Part shown: one piece after another, positions 8,575 through 17,819 of the stretch
Position numbering within the stretch: position 1 is the stretch's first letter
Layout of the letters: each line of letters begins with the position of its first letter
Origin: JAJPKK01 sp963781195
Lineage (GTDB): Bacteria > Pseudomonadota > Alphaproteobacteria > Rhizobiales > Xanthobacteraceae
Length of the DNA: 64,000 nucleotides
Assembly: GCA_963781195.1 (NCBI GenBank)
Contig: CAWAEZ010000010.1
Location: 62,001 to 126,000 of the forward strand
Direction of reading: 5' to 3'
Made by a program: the position numbers and the translations under genes
The notes under the pieces: generated by a model
Databases searched by the model: none
What the model saw: only the letters and a program-made list of their open reading frames with translations
Told to the model about the DNA's origin: nothing

Positions 8575-9894
8575 TCAATTGCAGCCGGGGCTCTTCATGC
8601 CGCCCTTGATCCAGTCGTCCGCGGTCATGTCGGCGGGCGGATTCACGCATTCGGCCGGGAAGCGCAGGACGTCGACGATCTCCGGCATGTTCTTCTGCTT
8701 GTTGAAGCGGAAAGTGCCGTAGGCGGTTTCCTGGACGCCCTGGTGGCCCTTGCCGATGGTGAGCGCGACGTGGCCGTTCGGCGCCTCGTAGGCGAGACCT
8801 TCGAACGCGGCGATGACCTCCTCGGTGTTCGGCCGAGCGCCGCTCTTCGCCGCCTGGGCCTTCTCCCAGGCGAGCTTCAAGCCGAGCATTCCGAGCGCCA
8901 TCTGGTAGGACGGATAGGTCGGCGGAACGCCGTAGCGCGCGGTATAGACCTTGTGGAACCAAGCATTGAGCGGCGTATCGGGGGCCAGCGGCCCGTTGGG
9001 TCCGCGGGCGCCGACGATGGTGCCGTCCGGGATCTTGTCGCGCAGACGCCACATGGAGGCCTCCACGGTGGTCCCGACGATCGGCATGCGCTTGGCGAGC
9101 CCGCGCGCGTCGCTCTGGTAGATGAAACTCTCGAGGTCGCCGTCCCAGAAGCTCGTATGCACGGCCTGGGACGGCGAGATCAGCAACGTGGAGATCTCGG
9201 CGCCGTATTCGCCGGCGAACAATTTTGGAAACAGCTCCTTTTCGACCTTGGCGGCGGGCGCCAGCACGCCCATCGCGCTGACGAAGTCGCGCCAGGAATC
9301 CTGGCCCCAGGCGTAGTTCTGGTTGATGCCGGAAAAGCGCTTCACATCCTTGTTCTTGGCGACGAGGTAGCGCGCCGCCCCGACGTTATCCATGGTGGCG
9401 GTGGGGCTCGGCCGGAACACGTAGTGGCGCGGCGCCTCCTCGAAGATGCGCGGCGTGCCGCAGTCGTAATAGACGGTGAGCGCCTTGAGCTCTTCGGCGA
9501 TCGGCGTCACCGCGAGGCAGCTTCCCGACGAGATATAGCCGACCACCGCATCGACTTGGTCGCGCTGGACGAGGTTGCGGTACTCGGTGACGACCTGCGC
9601 CGTCGAGCCGGCCTCGTCGACGTATTTCGCCTCGACCTTGGCACCGCCGAATCCCACCGCGTTGTAGGGCGCCGGCGCGGTCCCGGCGTTGAAGGCATCG
9701 ATCAGGATTTCCGCGCCGTTGCGCCCGGGTATGCCGAACGGCGATGCCGCCGGACCCGACAGGAACGAGACGATGCCGAGCTTCACGGGGGCCGGCGCGG
9801 TCTGGGCGCCGGCGCCGCCGCCCGCGGTGCTCGCGGCAATGGCGAGCACCAAACCGGCCAGCGGACGCGCCGCCGAAGTGCCGAGGGTTCTCAT
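8575..9894 (-). CDS. HAAT-family ABC transporter substrate-binding protein (LivK-like)
   Basis: Periplasmic ligand-binding protein of 439 residues (Peripla_BP_6 type). A signal peptide is visible (hydrophobic residues about 10-28, cleavage near GAGAQ). The mature part starts VKLGIVSFLSGPAASPFG, the usual first strand. The Ser-Gly-Ser stretch VVGYISSGSCLAV (about residues 118-130) lies where these proteins contact ligand. It starts at 9894 after GGGAGA and heads the livHMGF run. The ligand cannot be deduced; the neighbouring acetamidase makes amides one possibility. Confidence 0.88.
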   Translation of the reverse strand: MRTLGTSAARPLAGLVLAIAASTAGGGAGAQTAPAPVKLGIVSFLSGPAASPFGIPGRNGAEILIDAFNAGTAPAPYNAVGFGGAKVEAKYVDEAGSTAQVVTEYRNLVQRDQVDAVVGYISSGSCLAVTPIAEELKALTVYYDCGTPRIFEEAPRHYVFRPSPTATMDNVGAARYLVAKNKDVKRFSGINQNYAWGQDSWRDFVSAMGVLAPAAKVEKELFPKLFAGEYGAEISTLLISPSQAVHTSFWDGDLESFIYQSDARGLAKRMPIVGTTVEASMWRLRDKIPDGTIVGARGPNGPLAPDTPLNAWFHKVYTARYGVPPTYPSYQMALGMLGLKLAWEKAQAAKSGARPNTEEVIAAFEGLAYEAPNGHVALTIGKGHQGVQETAYGTFRFNKQKNMPEIVDVLRFPAECVNPPADMTADDWIKGGMKSPGCN

Positions 9895-9987
9895 TGGCCT
9901 GTTCTCCCTGGAGCGCGGTTGGATCCGCTGGTCTTTCGGAGAGCTTATCGCGCCGACAACGCCGACGCCAACGGCAACATCGATCGC

Positions 9988-11190
9988 TCAGATCGCCTTC
10001 GCCGCGCGCAATTCCGCGATCTCCTCCGTGGTGAAGCCGAGCGAAGCGAGCACGTCCGCGGTATCCGCCCCGAGCGCCGGCGGCGGTGCCGCCGGGCCGG
10101 GGTCGCCGCTTTTGAGGCGGAAACCGGAGCGGACCACCGCGACCGGCTTTCCCACTCCCGGGACATCGGCGAAGCGCGTCACGAGGCCCCGCTCCGCGAC
10201 CTGGGGATGCTCCAGCACTTCCGGGATATCGAGAACCTCCCCGGCCGGCACGCCATGGGCATTGAACAGCGCCGACCATTCCCGGGCGGATTTCGTCGCC
10301 AGCGCCGCCTCGATCTCGGCCTTGAGGGCGAACCGGTTGCGCTTTCGGTCCTCGCGATCGGTGAAGCGAGGATCGATGGCGAGGCCGGGCCGGCCGATCA
10401 GCCGCACCAGGGTCTCGAACTGCAACTGCTGGTTCGCAGCGATGTTGAGCGGGCCGTCTCCGGTCGCGAACAGCCCCGACGGCGCCGCCGTCATGTTCTC
10501 GTTGCCGAGCGGCTGCGGGCGCACCCCGGCAATCAGCCAGTTGGAGACCTGCCATCCCATGGTCACCAGCGTCGCCTCCAGCATGGAGACGTCGATGTAT
10601 TCCCCCTCCCCGCTGCGGCCGCGCCGCACCAGCGCCGCCGCGATGGCAAACGCCGCCGTGAGGCCGCCGATGGTGTCGGCGACCGGATAGCCGACCCGCA
10701 GCGGCGCAGTCTCTGCGTCGCCGGTGACGCTCATCACGCCGGAGAGGCCCTGGACGATCTGGTCGTAGGCCGGATTGTCCTTGAGCGGGCCGTCCTGTCC
10801 GAACCCGGAGATGGCGCAGTAGACGAGATCCGGCCTGCGCTTGCGGAGCGCCTCGTAGCCGAGCCCGAGACGCTCCATCACGCCGGGGCGGAAGTTCTCG
10901 ATCACCACGTCGGCGGTGGCCACCAGACGGCGGAACACGGCCTTACCCGGTTCGCTCTTGAGATTGATGGTGACCGACCGCTTGCCGGCATTCTGGGCGA
11001 GGAACGAGGCGCCCATCAGCGCCTTGTTGAGGGCGGGATCGGCCCCGAGCTGGCGCGCGAGATCGCCGGCGCCGGGTGCCTCGACTTTGATGACCTCCGC
11101 CCCCATCAGGGCGAGCTGGTAGGCGCCGAACGGCCCTGCCAGCACGTTGGTGAGGTCGAGAACGCGAATGCCGCCGAGAAGACCGCTCAT
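9988..11190 (-). CDS. CaiB/BaiF family (class III) CoA-transferase
   Basis: Class III CoA-transferase of 400 residues that moves CoA between carboxylic acids. The sequence shows the family start GIRVLDLTNVLAGPFG, the EVIKVEAPGAGD segment and YIDVSMLEA (near residue 200), whose aspartate corresponds to the catalytic residue of the family. It lies between the ABC importer and a Bug binding protein, all on one strand. A role in activating an imported carboxylate is plausible but not shown. Confidence 0.9.
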   Translation of the reverse strand: MSGLLGGIRVLDLTNVLAGPFGAYQLALMGAEVIKVEAPGAGDLARQLGADPALNKALMGASFLAQNAGKRSVTINLKSEPGKAVFRRLVATADVVIENFRPGVMERLGLGYEALRKRRPDLVYCAISGFGQDGPLKDNPAYDQIVQGLSGVMSVTGDAETAPLRVGYPVADTIGGLTAAFAIAAALVRRGRSGEGEYIDVSMLEATLVTMGWQVSNWLIAGVRPQPLGNENMTAAPSGLFATGDGPLNIAANQQLQFETLVRLIGRPGLAIDPRFTDREDRKRNRFALKAEIEAALATKSAREWSALFNAHGVPAGEVLDIPEVLEHPQVAERGLVTRFADVPGVGKPVAVVRSGFRLKSGDPGPAAPPPALGADTADVLASLGFTTEEIAELRAAKAI

Positions 11191-11256
11191 ATCTGATGGT
11201 TCACCGAGTAAAAGAGCCCGAACCGTGCCCCGCGCCGGAGCTGGAAAGCCGCAACA

Positions 11257-12252
11257 TCACTCGATGCGGACGCCGGCTTCCTTCACGGCAACGGCCCACT
11301 TGGCGTGCTCGGCGCGCAGGAATGCGCCGAACGCCGCCGGCGTGCTCGCGAACGGCACGCTGCCGTCGAGCGCCAGCCGCTCCGTGAGCTCCGGCCGCTG
11401 CAGCGCCGCCATGGTCTGTACATTGATCTGGGCGATGATGCCCTCGGGCGTTCGCGCCGGGGCGACGAGGCCGCTCCAGTTGGTCGCCTCGAAGCCGGGA
11501 TAGCCGGATTCCGCGATGGTCGGCACGTCCGGCAGCGCCGCGAGCCGCTGCGACGAGGTGACCGCGAGCGCGCGCAGCGCGGAGGAGCCGACCAGCGGCA
11601 TCACCGCGAGCGGGTTGCCGAACAGGACGTCGACCTGCCCGCCCAGGATTTCGGTCACCGCCGGCGAGGCTCCCTTATAGGGCACGACCAGGAGTTCGAT
11701 GCCGGCCCGGTGGGCAAACAGCACGCCGCCGAGATGCCCGACCGTGCCGTTGCCGGCATGGGCCAGCGCAACCGATTGCGGCTTCACCTTGGCGGCCGCG
11801 ACCAGGTCGGCAAGCGTGCGCCAGGGCGAGCGCGCCCCCACCACGACGATGAGGCCCTGGGAGGCGACCGACCCTATCGGCGCGAAGTCCTTCAACGGGT
11901 CGAACGGCATCCGCGCATAGAGCGAAGGGTTGATGGCGAGGTTCGCGGCCTGCCCCATCCCGATGGTGTAGCCGTCGGGAGCGGCCTTGGCGACCGCGTC
12001 GAGGCCGATATTGCCGCCGGCGCCGGCGCGGTTCTCGACCACGAGGGTCCAGCCGGTGGTGGCGCCGATGCGCTCGGCGAGTTGCCGCGAGATCACGTCG
12101 GTGCCGCCGCCGGGCGGAAACGGAACGATCAGGCGAATCGGACGCGCCGGCCAGATCTGCACCGATCCCGGCTGCGCGTCCGCCCGACGGACGGGGCCGA
12201 GCGCGAACGCCCCCAGCGCGGCGACGACGCCGCGCCGGTCAAGCATCCGCAT
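11257..12252 (-). CDS. Bug/TctC-family tripartite tricarboxylate transporter substrate-binding protein
   Basis: Periplasmic binding protein of 331 residues in the Bug (TctC) family, which binds carboxylates. It has a signal sequence (residues about 1-28, ending ADAQ). The ligand-loop hallmarks are RLIVPFPPGGGTDVISR, VENRAGAGGNIG, AAPDGYT and the VPTIAESG region. Two ATGs (12252 and 12246) and a TTG (12273) are possible starts; 12252 is a compromise. No TctA/TctB membrane subunits are nearby, so this is an orphan binding protein. It follows the lactonase-family gene almost without a gap. Confidence 0.88.
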   Translation of the reverse strand: MRMLDRRGVVAALGAFALGPVRRADAQPGSVQIWPARPIRLIVPFPPGGGTDVISRQLAERIGATTGWTLVVENRAGAGGNIGLDAVAKAAPDGYTIGMGQAANLAINPSLYARMPFDPLKDFAPIGSVASQGLIVVVGARSPWRTLADLVAAAKVKPQSVALAHAGNGTVGHLGGVLFAHRAGIELLVVPYKGASPAVTEILGGQVDVLFGNPLAVMPLVGSSALRALAVTSSQRLAALPDVPTIAESGYPGFEATNWSGLVAPARTPEGIIAQINVQTMAALQRPELTERLALDGSVPFASTPAAFGAFLRAEHAKWAVAVKEAGVRIE

Positions 12253-12265
12253 GCCGGCCACGCCG

Positions 12266-13535
12266 TTACGCAAGCGGCACCATCCCGCTCCACCACTGGG
12301 TCAACTTGCCGACGTCGAGATCGTACTTGCGCGCAAAGTCGAGCTTGCCGTCGGGGCCTACGCGGAACACCGTCAGGCCTGCGGGAATGTCGACCACCTT
12401 GCCGTTCTCGCGCCGGGCGGTCGGCGCCAGCGATCCCGCCACCAGCATCTTCGCCGAGGCGTCGAGCCCGAACGTCCGCGGATGCGCCGCATGAATGTCG
12501 GCATGCTGCACCGCGCTCGGCTCGCCGGTCTGCTGATCGATGGCATACACGGCGATGTTGCTCTCGCCACCGCTGAACACCTTCTTGCCGTCGACCTCTT
12601 CGACCCCCGGGCCGGCACCGGCGGCGACGCCCGAGCGGTTTCCCTGGTAGACGAAACGTCCGTTGGGATGAATGTGGATCGGCCCGGCACCCTGCACCCG
12701 GAAGCGATGCTCCGGGTCGGCGAGGGTGTCCTTGGTGAACAGGGGCTCGGTCACGAGGTCGCCGTCGGGCGTCATCTTGTAGACGATCAGCTTGTTCTGG
12801 CGTTCGATCGACACATAGACCCAAGGCTGGGTCGGATGGAAGTCGAGATGCCGGGGGCCGAACCCGTAGCCGCCATTCGGCTGAATTTTATGCAGGTTCG
12901 ACAACACGCCGTTCTTGAAGCCGTAGACGTGCAGCGAGCCCGGGTCCTCCGGCTTGCCGCCCTCCGGATTGTTGCCGCGCGCCACCACCGTCACGGTCTT
13001 GTTGCTCGGGGTGGTCCGGACCTGGTGGAAATAGATTCCGGTCTCGAGATTGTCCGTGCTGGGCGACGGTGTCGCCGATCGAGCCGTCACCCTTGATCCG
13101 GTGCACGGTGATCCCGGACGGGAAGTTGTAGGCGACCAGGACATATTCTCCCGCGTTGTCGACGCTCGAATGGATCGGCCGGTACTTGAGCTTGACGACC
13201 TCGCCATGCGGCGTGAGATCGCCGTTCGGCGCGATCGCGAAGGCGGCGAGGTAGTGCTCGTTGCCACCGGTTCCGGCCGGGCCGCCGCTGCTCGCGGTGA
13301 CGTAGAGATATTTGCGCGACGGGTGCGGCCACGCGTACTGGATCACGCCACCCATCTTCACCGCGCCGCGCTTCGTCAGCGTCGCGGCATCGGGGTCGAC
13401 CTCGTAATGGGTCAGTTCCGGGCCGACGCCCGAATAGAAAGCCGACTTCATGCCGGCCGCTTCCGCGAATGCGAGACGCGGGGCAGCGATGGTGCCGGCC
13501 AGCATGGCCGAAAATGCACGACGGTCCAGATTCAT
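12266..13535 (-). pseudogene. lactonase family (6-phosphogluconolactonase-like beta-propeller), single-base frameshift
   Basis: Seven-bladed beta-propeller lactonase-family protein of about 420 residues if repaired. The first part (13535 to about 13060) has a good GGGAGGAAGAC ribosome site and a signal peptide (RRAFSAMLAG...AFAEA). The rest (about 13060 to 12266) continues the propeller in another frame, with blades such as HLDFHPTQPWVYV and PIHIHPNGRFVYQG. Removing one base inside CAGCACGG at about 13058-13063 joins DTVAQ directly to PDNLETGIYFHQ. The lesion is therefore a one-base insertion. It is either a recent inactivation or a sequencing error; the rest of the gene is intact. Confidence 0.82.
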
Positions 13536-13857
13536 GTCTTCCTCCCAGTTCGTTTTTCTTGATGCGATCGAGAGCCCGTGTCCGGTAACGCATCGAAAGA
13601 GCTCCCGCCGGCCGTGTCCGGCAGGCTTCGATCATACGGCAGGCGCGCCGCCTAAGCGAGACGTCCGGAGCGAGCCGGTCGGTAGCGAGCCCCACATGAC
13701 GGCACCCCGACCATGAGACGATGCCGGGTGCGAGACGGCTGCCCATAGCGGGGCCGGGGTCCGCGACAAATCGAACGGGCCAACGGTTGGCGACGACTTA
13801 TTTCTGGGCCTGAGGCAAACGGCTCGTCTATGATCGGATTCCGTTCGAGTTCGGGGG
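13536..13857. other. divergent intergenic region, no gene
   Basis: These 322 bp separate the lactonase-family gene (minus) from the histidine kinase gene (plus), so they must carry both promoters. An inverted pair GCACCC / GGGTGC surrounds about 13703-13733. I see no convincing gene, RNA or full promoter consensus. Confidence 0.4.
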
Positions 13858-15339
13858 ATGCACGCCATTCGCGCTCCAGACGCCGTACCTGTTGCCGTCG
13901 ACCCGTCGTGGCGTGCACGCGCGCTCGACGCCGCGTGGTTCGGCCGCTCGGTGCGGGCGCAGCTTCTCATCGTGTTCATTCTCGTCGAGGTGATCGCCGC
14001 GCTCGTCGCCGGCGGGGTGACCATCTTCAAGGCCGGAGCAGCGACGCGCATCGAGATCGCTGCCTCGATGCGGCTTGCGGAGTTGATGGTCGGCGAGGCG
14101 GTGCAGCTCGTCCAGCGCGGCCTTCCGGCCGAACAGCTGCTGAATGCCCTGCCGGTTCAACTGCGCTCGGTTCGCCATGTCCGCATCGGCGTGCGCGACG
14201 CCGCCGGGATAGAAATTTCCGACGAGGCTCCGCCCCGCGCCGATGAGCGGGCGCCGGCGCCGCGCTGGTTCGCCGCCCTGATCGGGCCGCGGGTCGAGAC
14301 CCACGATGTTCCCGTCACCATGAACGGGCGCAGCATCGGCACCGTGGAGATCGTCAGCGAGCCGCGGGACGAGATCGCCGAGGTGTGGGAGAACACCGTG
14401 GCGCTCGCGACCATCGCCGGCGCGACCAGCCTGGTGATGATCGCCATCCTCTATTTCGTGCTCGGCCGCGTGCTCGATCCGCTGACCGCACTCGACAAGG
14501 GCCTCGAAGATCTCGAACACCGCGACTACCGGGTGCGGCTGAACCGCCCCAAGGTACTCGAATTCGCCGCCATCACCGACCGCTTCAACGGGCTCGCCGG
14601 CGCGCTCGATGCCGCGCGGGCCGAAAACCTCGCGCTCAGCCGCCGGCTGGTCAGCGCCCAGGACGACGAGCGCCGCCGCACCGCCCTCGAACTGCACGAC
14701 GAGGTGGGACCCAGCCTGTTCGGCCTCAAGGCCAACGCCGCTTCCATCGCCAAGATCGCCGCGACCCTGCCGGCGAGCGCCGCCAAGGCGATCGCCGAGC
14801 GCACCGGCGAGCTCACCGGCATCGTCGAGCACCTGCAAAGCCTCAACCGCACCATCCTGGACCGGCTGCGGCCGATGGCGCTTGGCCATGTTCCCCTGCC
14901 CGAGCTGCTGTCGGACCTCGTGAGGGAGCGCGCTCGCTGTCACCCGGATATCGCCTTCGTCTGCGAGATTGGCGGTCTGGCGACGGGCTATGGCGACACC
15001 GTCGACCTCACGCTCTATCGCTGCCTCCAGGAAAGCCTCACCAATGCGATCCGCCACGCCGCGGCGACCGCGGTCGTGGTGACCGCGCGAGGGGGCGTCG
15101 CCACGGACGCCGTCGGCGGCAGGGCTCCGCTCGAGCTGACGGTGCATGACGACGGCCGCGGCATCTCCGCGGCCAGCAGGCCAGGGTTCGGACTGCGCGG
15201 CATGCAGGAGCGCGTCCAGGCGCTCGGCGGCGTCTTCGCGATCGAGACCGGGCGCGGCGGCACCACCGTCCGCGTCGTCGTCCCGTTGCCGGAGCTCGGT
15301 TCAGCCGACGGCGCCGAGTATGTTACCACTCGGCCATGA
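13858..15339 (+). CDS. two-component sensor histidine kinase (NarX/UhpB type)
   Basis: Membrane sensor kinase of 493 residues. Two transmembrane helices (about 34-56 and 179-202) flank a periplasmic sensor of about 120 residues. A HAMP linker (about 203-255) is followed by a HisKA_3 dimerisation helix with the phosphoacceptor in ALELHDEVG (His280). The ATPase domain has an N-box around NAIRHA (Asn396), DDGRG (431-435) and GFGLRGM (443-449). The gene overlaps the response regulator by 4 bp (ATGA), so the two are a translationally coupled pair. The signal is unknown. The next gene downstream encodes a periplasmic cytochrome, so a redox link is conceivable but unproven. Confidence 0.92.
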   Translation: MHAIRAPDAVPVAVDPSWRARALDAAWFGRSVRAQLLIVFILVEVIAALVAGGVTIFKAGAATRIEIAASMRLAELMVGEAVQLVQRGLPAEQLLNALPVQLRSVRHVRIGVRDAAGIEISDEAPPRADERAPAPRWFAALIGPRVETHDVPVTMNGRSIGTVEIVSEPRDEIAEVWENTVALATIAGATSLVMIAILYFVLGRVLDPLTALDKGLEDLEHRDYRVRLNRPKVLEFAAITDRFNGLAGALDAARAENLALSRRLVSAQDDERRRTALELHDEVGPSLFGLKANAASIAKIAATLPASAAKAIAERTGELTGIVEHLQSLNRTILDRLRPMALGHVPLPELLSDLVRERARCHPDIAFVCEIGGLATGYGDTVDLTLYRCLQESLTNAIRHAAATAVVVTARGGVATDAVGGRAPLELTVHDDGRGISAASRPGFGLRGMQERVQALGGVFAIETGRGGTTVRVVVPLPELGSADGAEYVTTRP

Positions 15340-15971
15340 CCTCCGTTCTCATCATCGACGACCACCCCATCGTGCTGCAGGGCTGCCGGCGCGTGCTCGA
15401 AGACGCCGGCATCGAGCCGGTTCTCGCCGCCAGCGACCTCGTGGCGGGCTATCGACTCTATCTTCGCCATAAACCGGACGTCGCGATCGTCGACCTCGCC
15501 ATTCAGGGCAAGGGGCTCGGCGGCCTCGAGCTGATTCGCCGCATCAGGGCCCACGACGCGGATGCGCATATCCTCGTCCTGAGCATGCACAACGATGCCA
15601 TGATCGTGTCGCGCTCCCTCGAAGCGGGCGCTTCGGGATACGTGCTCAAGGACACGTCTTCGGAAGAACTCGTAAAGGCGGTGCAGCAGGTCTCCGCGGG
15701 GATGCCCTTTCTCAGCGGAGATCTCGCCATCAGAGTCGCGCTCACCGGATCGAGTGCACGGAACAATCCGCTCGCCGGGCTGACGCCGCGCGAGTTGCAG
15801 GTGCTGGCGCTGCTCGCCGACGGCAGACCCTACGACGCGATCGCCCGCGAGCTCAATGTGAGTTACAAGACCGTGGTCAATGTGAGTTCGCAGCTCAAGC
15901 AGAAGCTCAAGGCGCGCACGCTCCCCCAGCTCATCAGCACCGCCGTGAAGCTGCTTGCGCCGCCGTCCTGA
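15336..15971 (+). CDS. LuxR/NarL-family response regulator
   Basis: Response regulator of 211 residues. The receiver domain has acidic residues DDH (8-10), phospho-acceptor Asp53 (AIVDLA) and Lys105 (GYVLKD). A LuxR-type helix-turn-helix (about 149-195) starts LTPRELQVLALLADG. It is the cognate partner of the overlapping kinase gene. Its targets are unknown; candidates are its own operon and the cytochrome gene 207 bp downstream. Confidence 0.93.
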   Translation: MTSVLIIDDHPIVLQGCRRVLEDAGIEPVLAASDLVAGYRLYLRHKPDVAIVDLAIQGKGLGGLELIRRIRAHDADAHILVLSMHNDAMIVSRSLEAGASGYVLKDTSSEELVKAVQQVSAGMPFLSGDLAIRVALTGSSARNNPLAGLTPRELQVLALLADGRPYDAIARELNVSYKTVVNVSSQLKQKLKARTLPQLISTAVKLLAPPS

Positions 15972-16015
15972 AACCGCCGTTGCCGGGCATCACGCGCAGG
16001 CGCTATCCCGATTAG

Positions 16016-16039
16016 CTATAGACCGATCGAAAAATAGCA
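16016..16039 (+). promoter_or_regulatory. operator-like dyad shared with the 17.8-kb promoter
   Basis: CTATAG followed 7 bp later by GAAAAATAGCA, forming an imperfect dyad with arms CTAT and ATAG. The reverse complement matches 17820-17843 at 20 of 24 positions. This copy is about 140 bp upstream of the cytochrome gene and has the same orientation relative to that gene as the second copy has to the membrane-protein operon. It is probably a binding site for the LysR regulator encoded at 17863; that is inference. Confidence 0.55.
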
Positions 16040-16178
16040 CTTTCCCACTATGACTGAATGCGGGCACACCCCGGCGACGGGCAGCCCCGCGCAATGCGAA
16101 ACGCCCGCGTCGCGATTCCGGGCAGGTCCGGGATCGGATAGAACAGGCGCAATTCGAACTGGGACGGAGACAAACGCC

Positions 16179-16679
16179 ATGAAGAAGCATCAGGTTGCCG
16201 CCGTGCTGGTGGGCGCGCTCGCGCTCACGGCTTCGCTCGTCGCGGTCGCGCAGAGCCCCGCGCCGCCCGCGCCGACGGCCGGTGGCCTCGTCATCCTCGA
16301 CTTCAAGCCCGCCATGGACGACCTGATGACCATGCTGGTCCAGCCGCGCCATCTCAAGCTTTACTACGCCGGAGAGGCCAAGAACTGGGAGCTCGCGGCC
16401 TTTCAGCTCAGGGAACTGCGCGCCGCCCTCGCCCGCGTGGGTCGGACCATTCCGACTTACCGCAAGAACGACGTCAACGCTGCAGTCGCGTCGATTTTCA
16501 CCGACAAGGCCGTCGTCGTCGAGGCGGCGATCAAGGCAGGTGATTCGGCGAAGTTCACGGCCGCATACGCGGAAATGACTTCGGCGTGCAACGCCTGCCA
16601 CGCCGGCATGGACCACGCGTTCCTGGTGATCAAGGTCCCCGACGCGATGGTCTATCCCGACCAGGAATTCCGCCCCTGA
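16179..16679 (+). CDS. periplasmic c-type cytochrome (single CxxCH, cytochrome c'-like layout)
   Basis: Exported protein of 166 residues with a signal peptide (KK start, hydrophobic residues 6-24, VAVAQ). One haem-binding motif lies near the C-terminus, Cys137-Asn-Ala-Cys140-His141. A single CxxCH late in an all-helical chain resembles class II (c') cytochromes, though this one has a tail of 25 residues after the motif ending YPDQEFRP. The start at 16179 is preferred over an upstream in-frame ATG because it begins the signal peptide and follows a GGAGA site. It shares an operator-like sequence with the membrane-protein/LysR region. It probably carries electrons or binds a small ligand. Confidence 0.8.
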   Translation: MKKHQVAAVLVGALALTASLVAVAQSPAPPAPTAGGLVILDFKPAMDDLMTMLVQPRHLKLYYAGEAKNWELAAFQLRELRAALARVGRTIPTYRKNDVNAAVASIFTDKAVVVEAAIKAGDSAKFTAAYAEMTSACNACHAGMDHAFLVIKVPDAMVYPDQEFRP

Positions 16680-16838
16680 ACGGGGTCCGACCGGCGCGTA
16701 CGCCGCGCCGTCCCCTGCGATCGGAACCCCCGACCACGCTTCTTCGCTGGCAAGCACACGTGATAGCGCGATGGGTGCGGGCAATCGGCGCTAAAACCCG
16801 CACGCGTCAAAGGGGGCGCTACGCGCTCGTGCCACCCG

Positions 16839-17165
16839 TCACTTTGTGTAGTACGGCAGGAGCAGCCACACGAACGAGGCCATGGCGAGGAGCGGCACCA
16901 GCCACGTCAGGGACCATGCCTTCTCGAGCGTCTTTTCCGGGATGAGCGCGCACAGTGCGGCCAACGGCACCGCCACGACGAAGGCGAACAGCACGAACCC
17001 GTACCAGTACATCGCCGGGCCGTTGCGGGAAGGCGTGTGTCCGACGTCCCATACCCCGAGCTTCGGATGATAGGTGACGATCGCGATGTCCTTGTAGACC
17101 GCGTACGCATAGACGATAGCGAAGATGACACCAAAGATCGGAAACAGTCGCTCGACCTTCGTCAT
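16839..17165 (-). CDS. small membrane protein, function unknown
   Basis: 108-residue protein with about three hydrophobic helices (residues 8-24, 53-74 and 86-105). Its start overlaps the stop codon of the upstream membrane gene as ATGA, so the two are translationally coupled. It contains the soluble loop KLGVWDVGHTPSRNGPAMYWYG between helices 1 and 2. I do not recognise a family. With its partner it probably forms an inner-membrane complex, and the adjacent cytochrome suggests electron transfer. Confidence 0.7.
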   Translation of the reverse strand: MTKVERLFPIFGVIFAIVYAYAVYKDIAIVTYHPKLGVWDVGHTPSRNGPAMYWYGFVLFAFVVAVPLAALCALIPEKTLEKAWSLTWLVPLLAMASFVWLLLPYYTK

Positions 17166-17632
17166 GAGCCGAATCCCCGGATGTTGTTGATGACGTGGCC
17201 GACCAGGAATCCCCACCAGACGTCGAAGGCGAGAATTCCGGTGAGGACGACCCGCGTGAGGCGATTGCCCTCGCTCGGCCGGCTCCAGAAGAACCAGTAG
17301 GCCGGCAGGAGCATGAGCCCGAGCGCGAGGAAGTGCTCCTTGAGCTCGAACGAGCCCTCGGGCTTGTAGTCGTGGTACTCCTGCAGGACCGTCCGCACGT
17401 TCACCCGATAGGTCGGGTAGACGATGGTGCCGATGATGAAGGTCACCACGAACAGGACCATCACCGCATTGGTGTAGCTCATCCCGTTGACGCTTCGCAG
17501 CGCGTTGAAGAACCCGGGCGCGCGCTTGGCGACCGGCCACGCAACGCCGACCGCCTGATGCGTGATCGCACCGAGCAGGAATACCGCGAGTATTCCGTGA
17601 ATGATGAGCAGGATCGACCAGCCGATCAGCAT
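17162..17632 (-). CDS. small membrane protein with histidine-containing helices, function unknown
   Basis: 156-residue protein with about four hydrophobic segments. The first (residues 3-24) contains His residues within or near the membrane (LLIIHG and GAITHQ), as also seen in b-haem-binding membrane proteins; haem binding is only a guess. The start at 17632 has an excellent GGAGGA site. It overlaps the downstream membrane gene by 4 bp and is divergent from the LysR gene at 17863. The promoter should lie in the 230 bp between them, which holds an operator-like repeat. Confidence 0.72.
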   Translation of the reverse strand: MLIGWSILLIIHGILAVFLLGAITHQAVGVAWPVAKRAPGFFNALRSVNGMSYTNAVMVLFVVTFIIGTIVYPTYRVNVRTVLQEYHDYKPEGSFELKEHFLALGLMLLPAYWFFWSRPSEGNRLTRVVLTGILAFDVWWGFLVGHVINNIRGFGS

Positions 17633-17819
17633 TAACTTCCTCCCTGCCGCCCAAAGCACCGTGGCCGTTCAGGCCTCCGGCATCTCCAGCCAAATGGTGT
17701 ATCGGCGTGGTCGGGACGTGCCCGCCGGCGCGCTCCCGATGCCTGACCGAGATACGTCCGCGGCGACCCTCGCCCGGCCCGCGAGGCTATGGTGGATGCT
17801 CCTGGGTATAGCGTGGTAA

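Noticed and set aside
7528..11196. A 1,222-codon open frame on the plus strand
   Set aside because: It runs opposite to livH, the binding-protein gene and the CoA-transferase gene, and its translation is rich in Arg, His, Asp and Gly without any motif. In GC-rich DNA the complementary frames of real genes stay open.
12266..13535. Programmed frameshifting in the lactonase-family gene
   Set aside because: No slippery heptamer or downstream pseudoknot is visible. The break is a simple one-base insertion like those at 49-52 kb.
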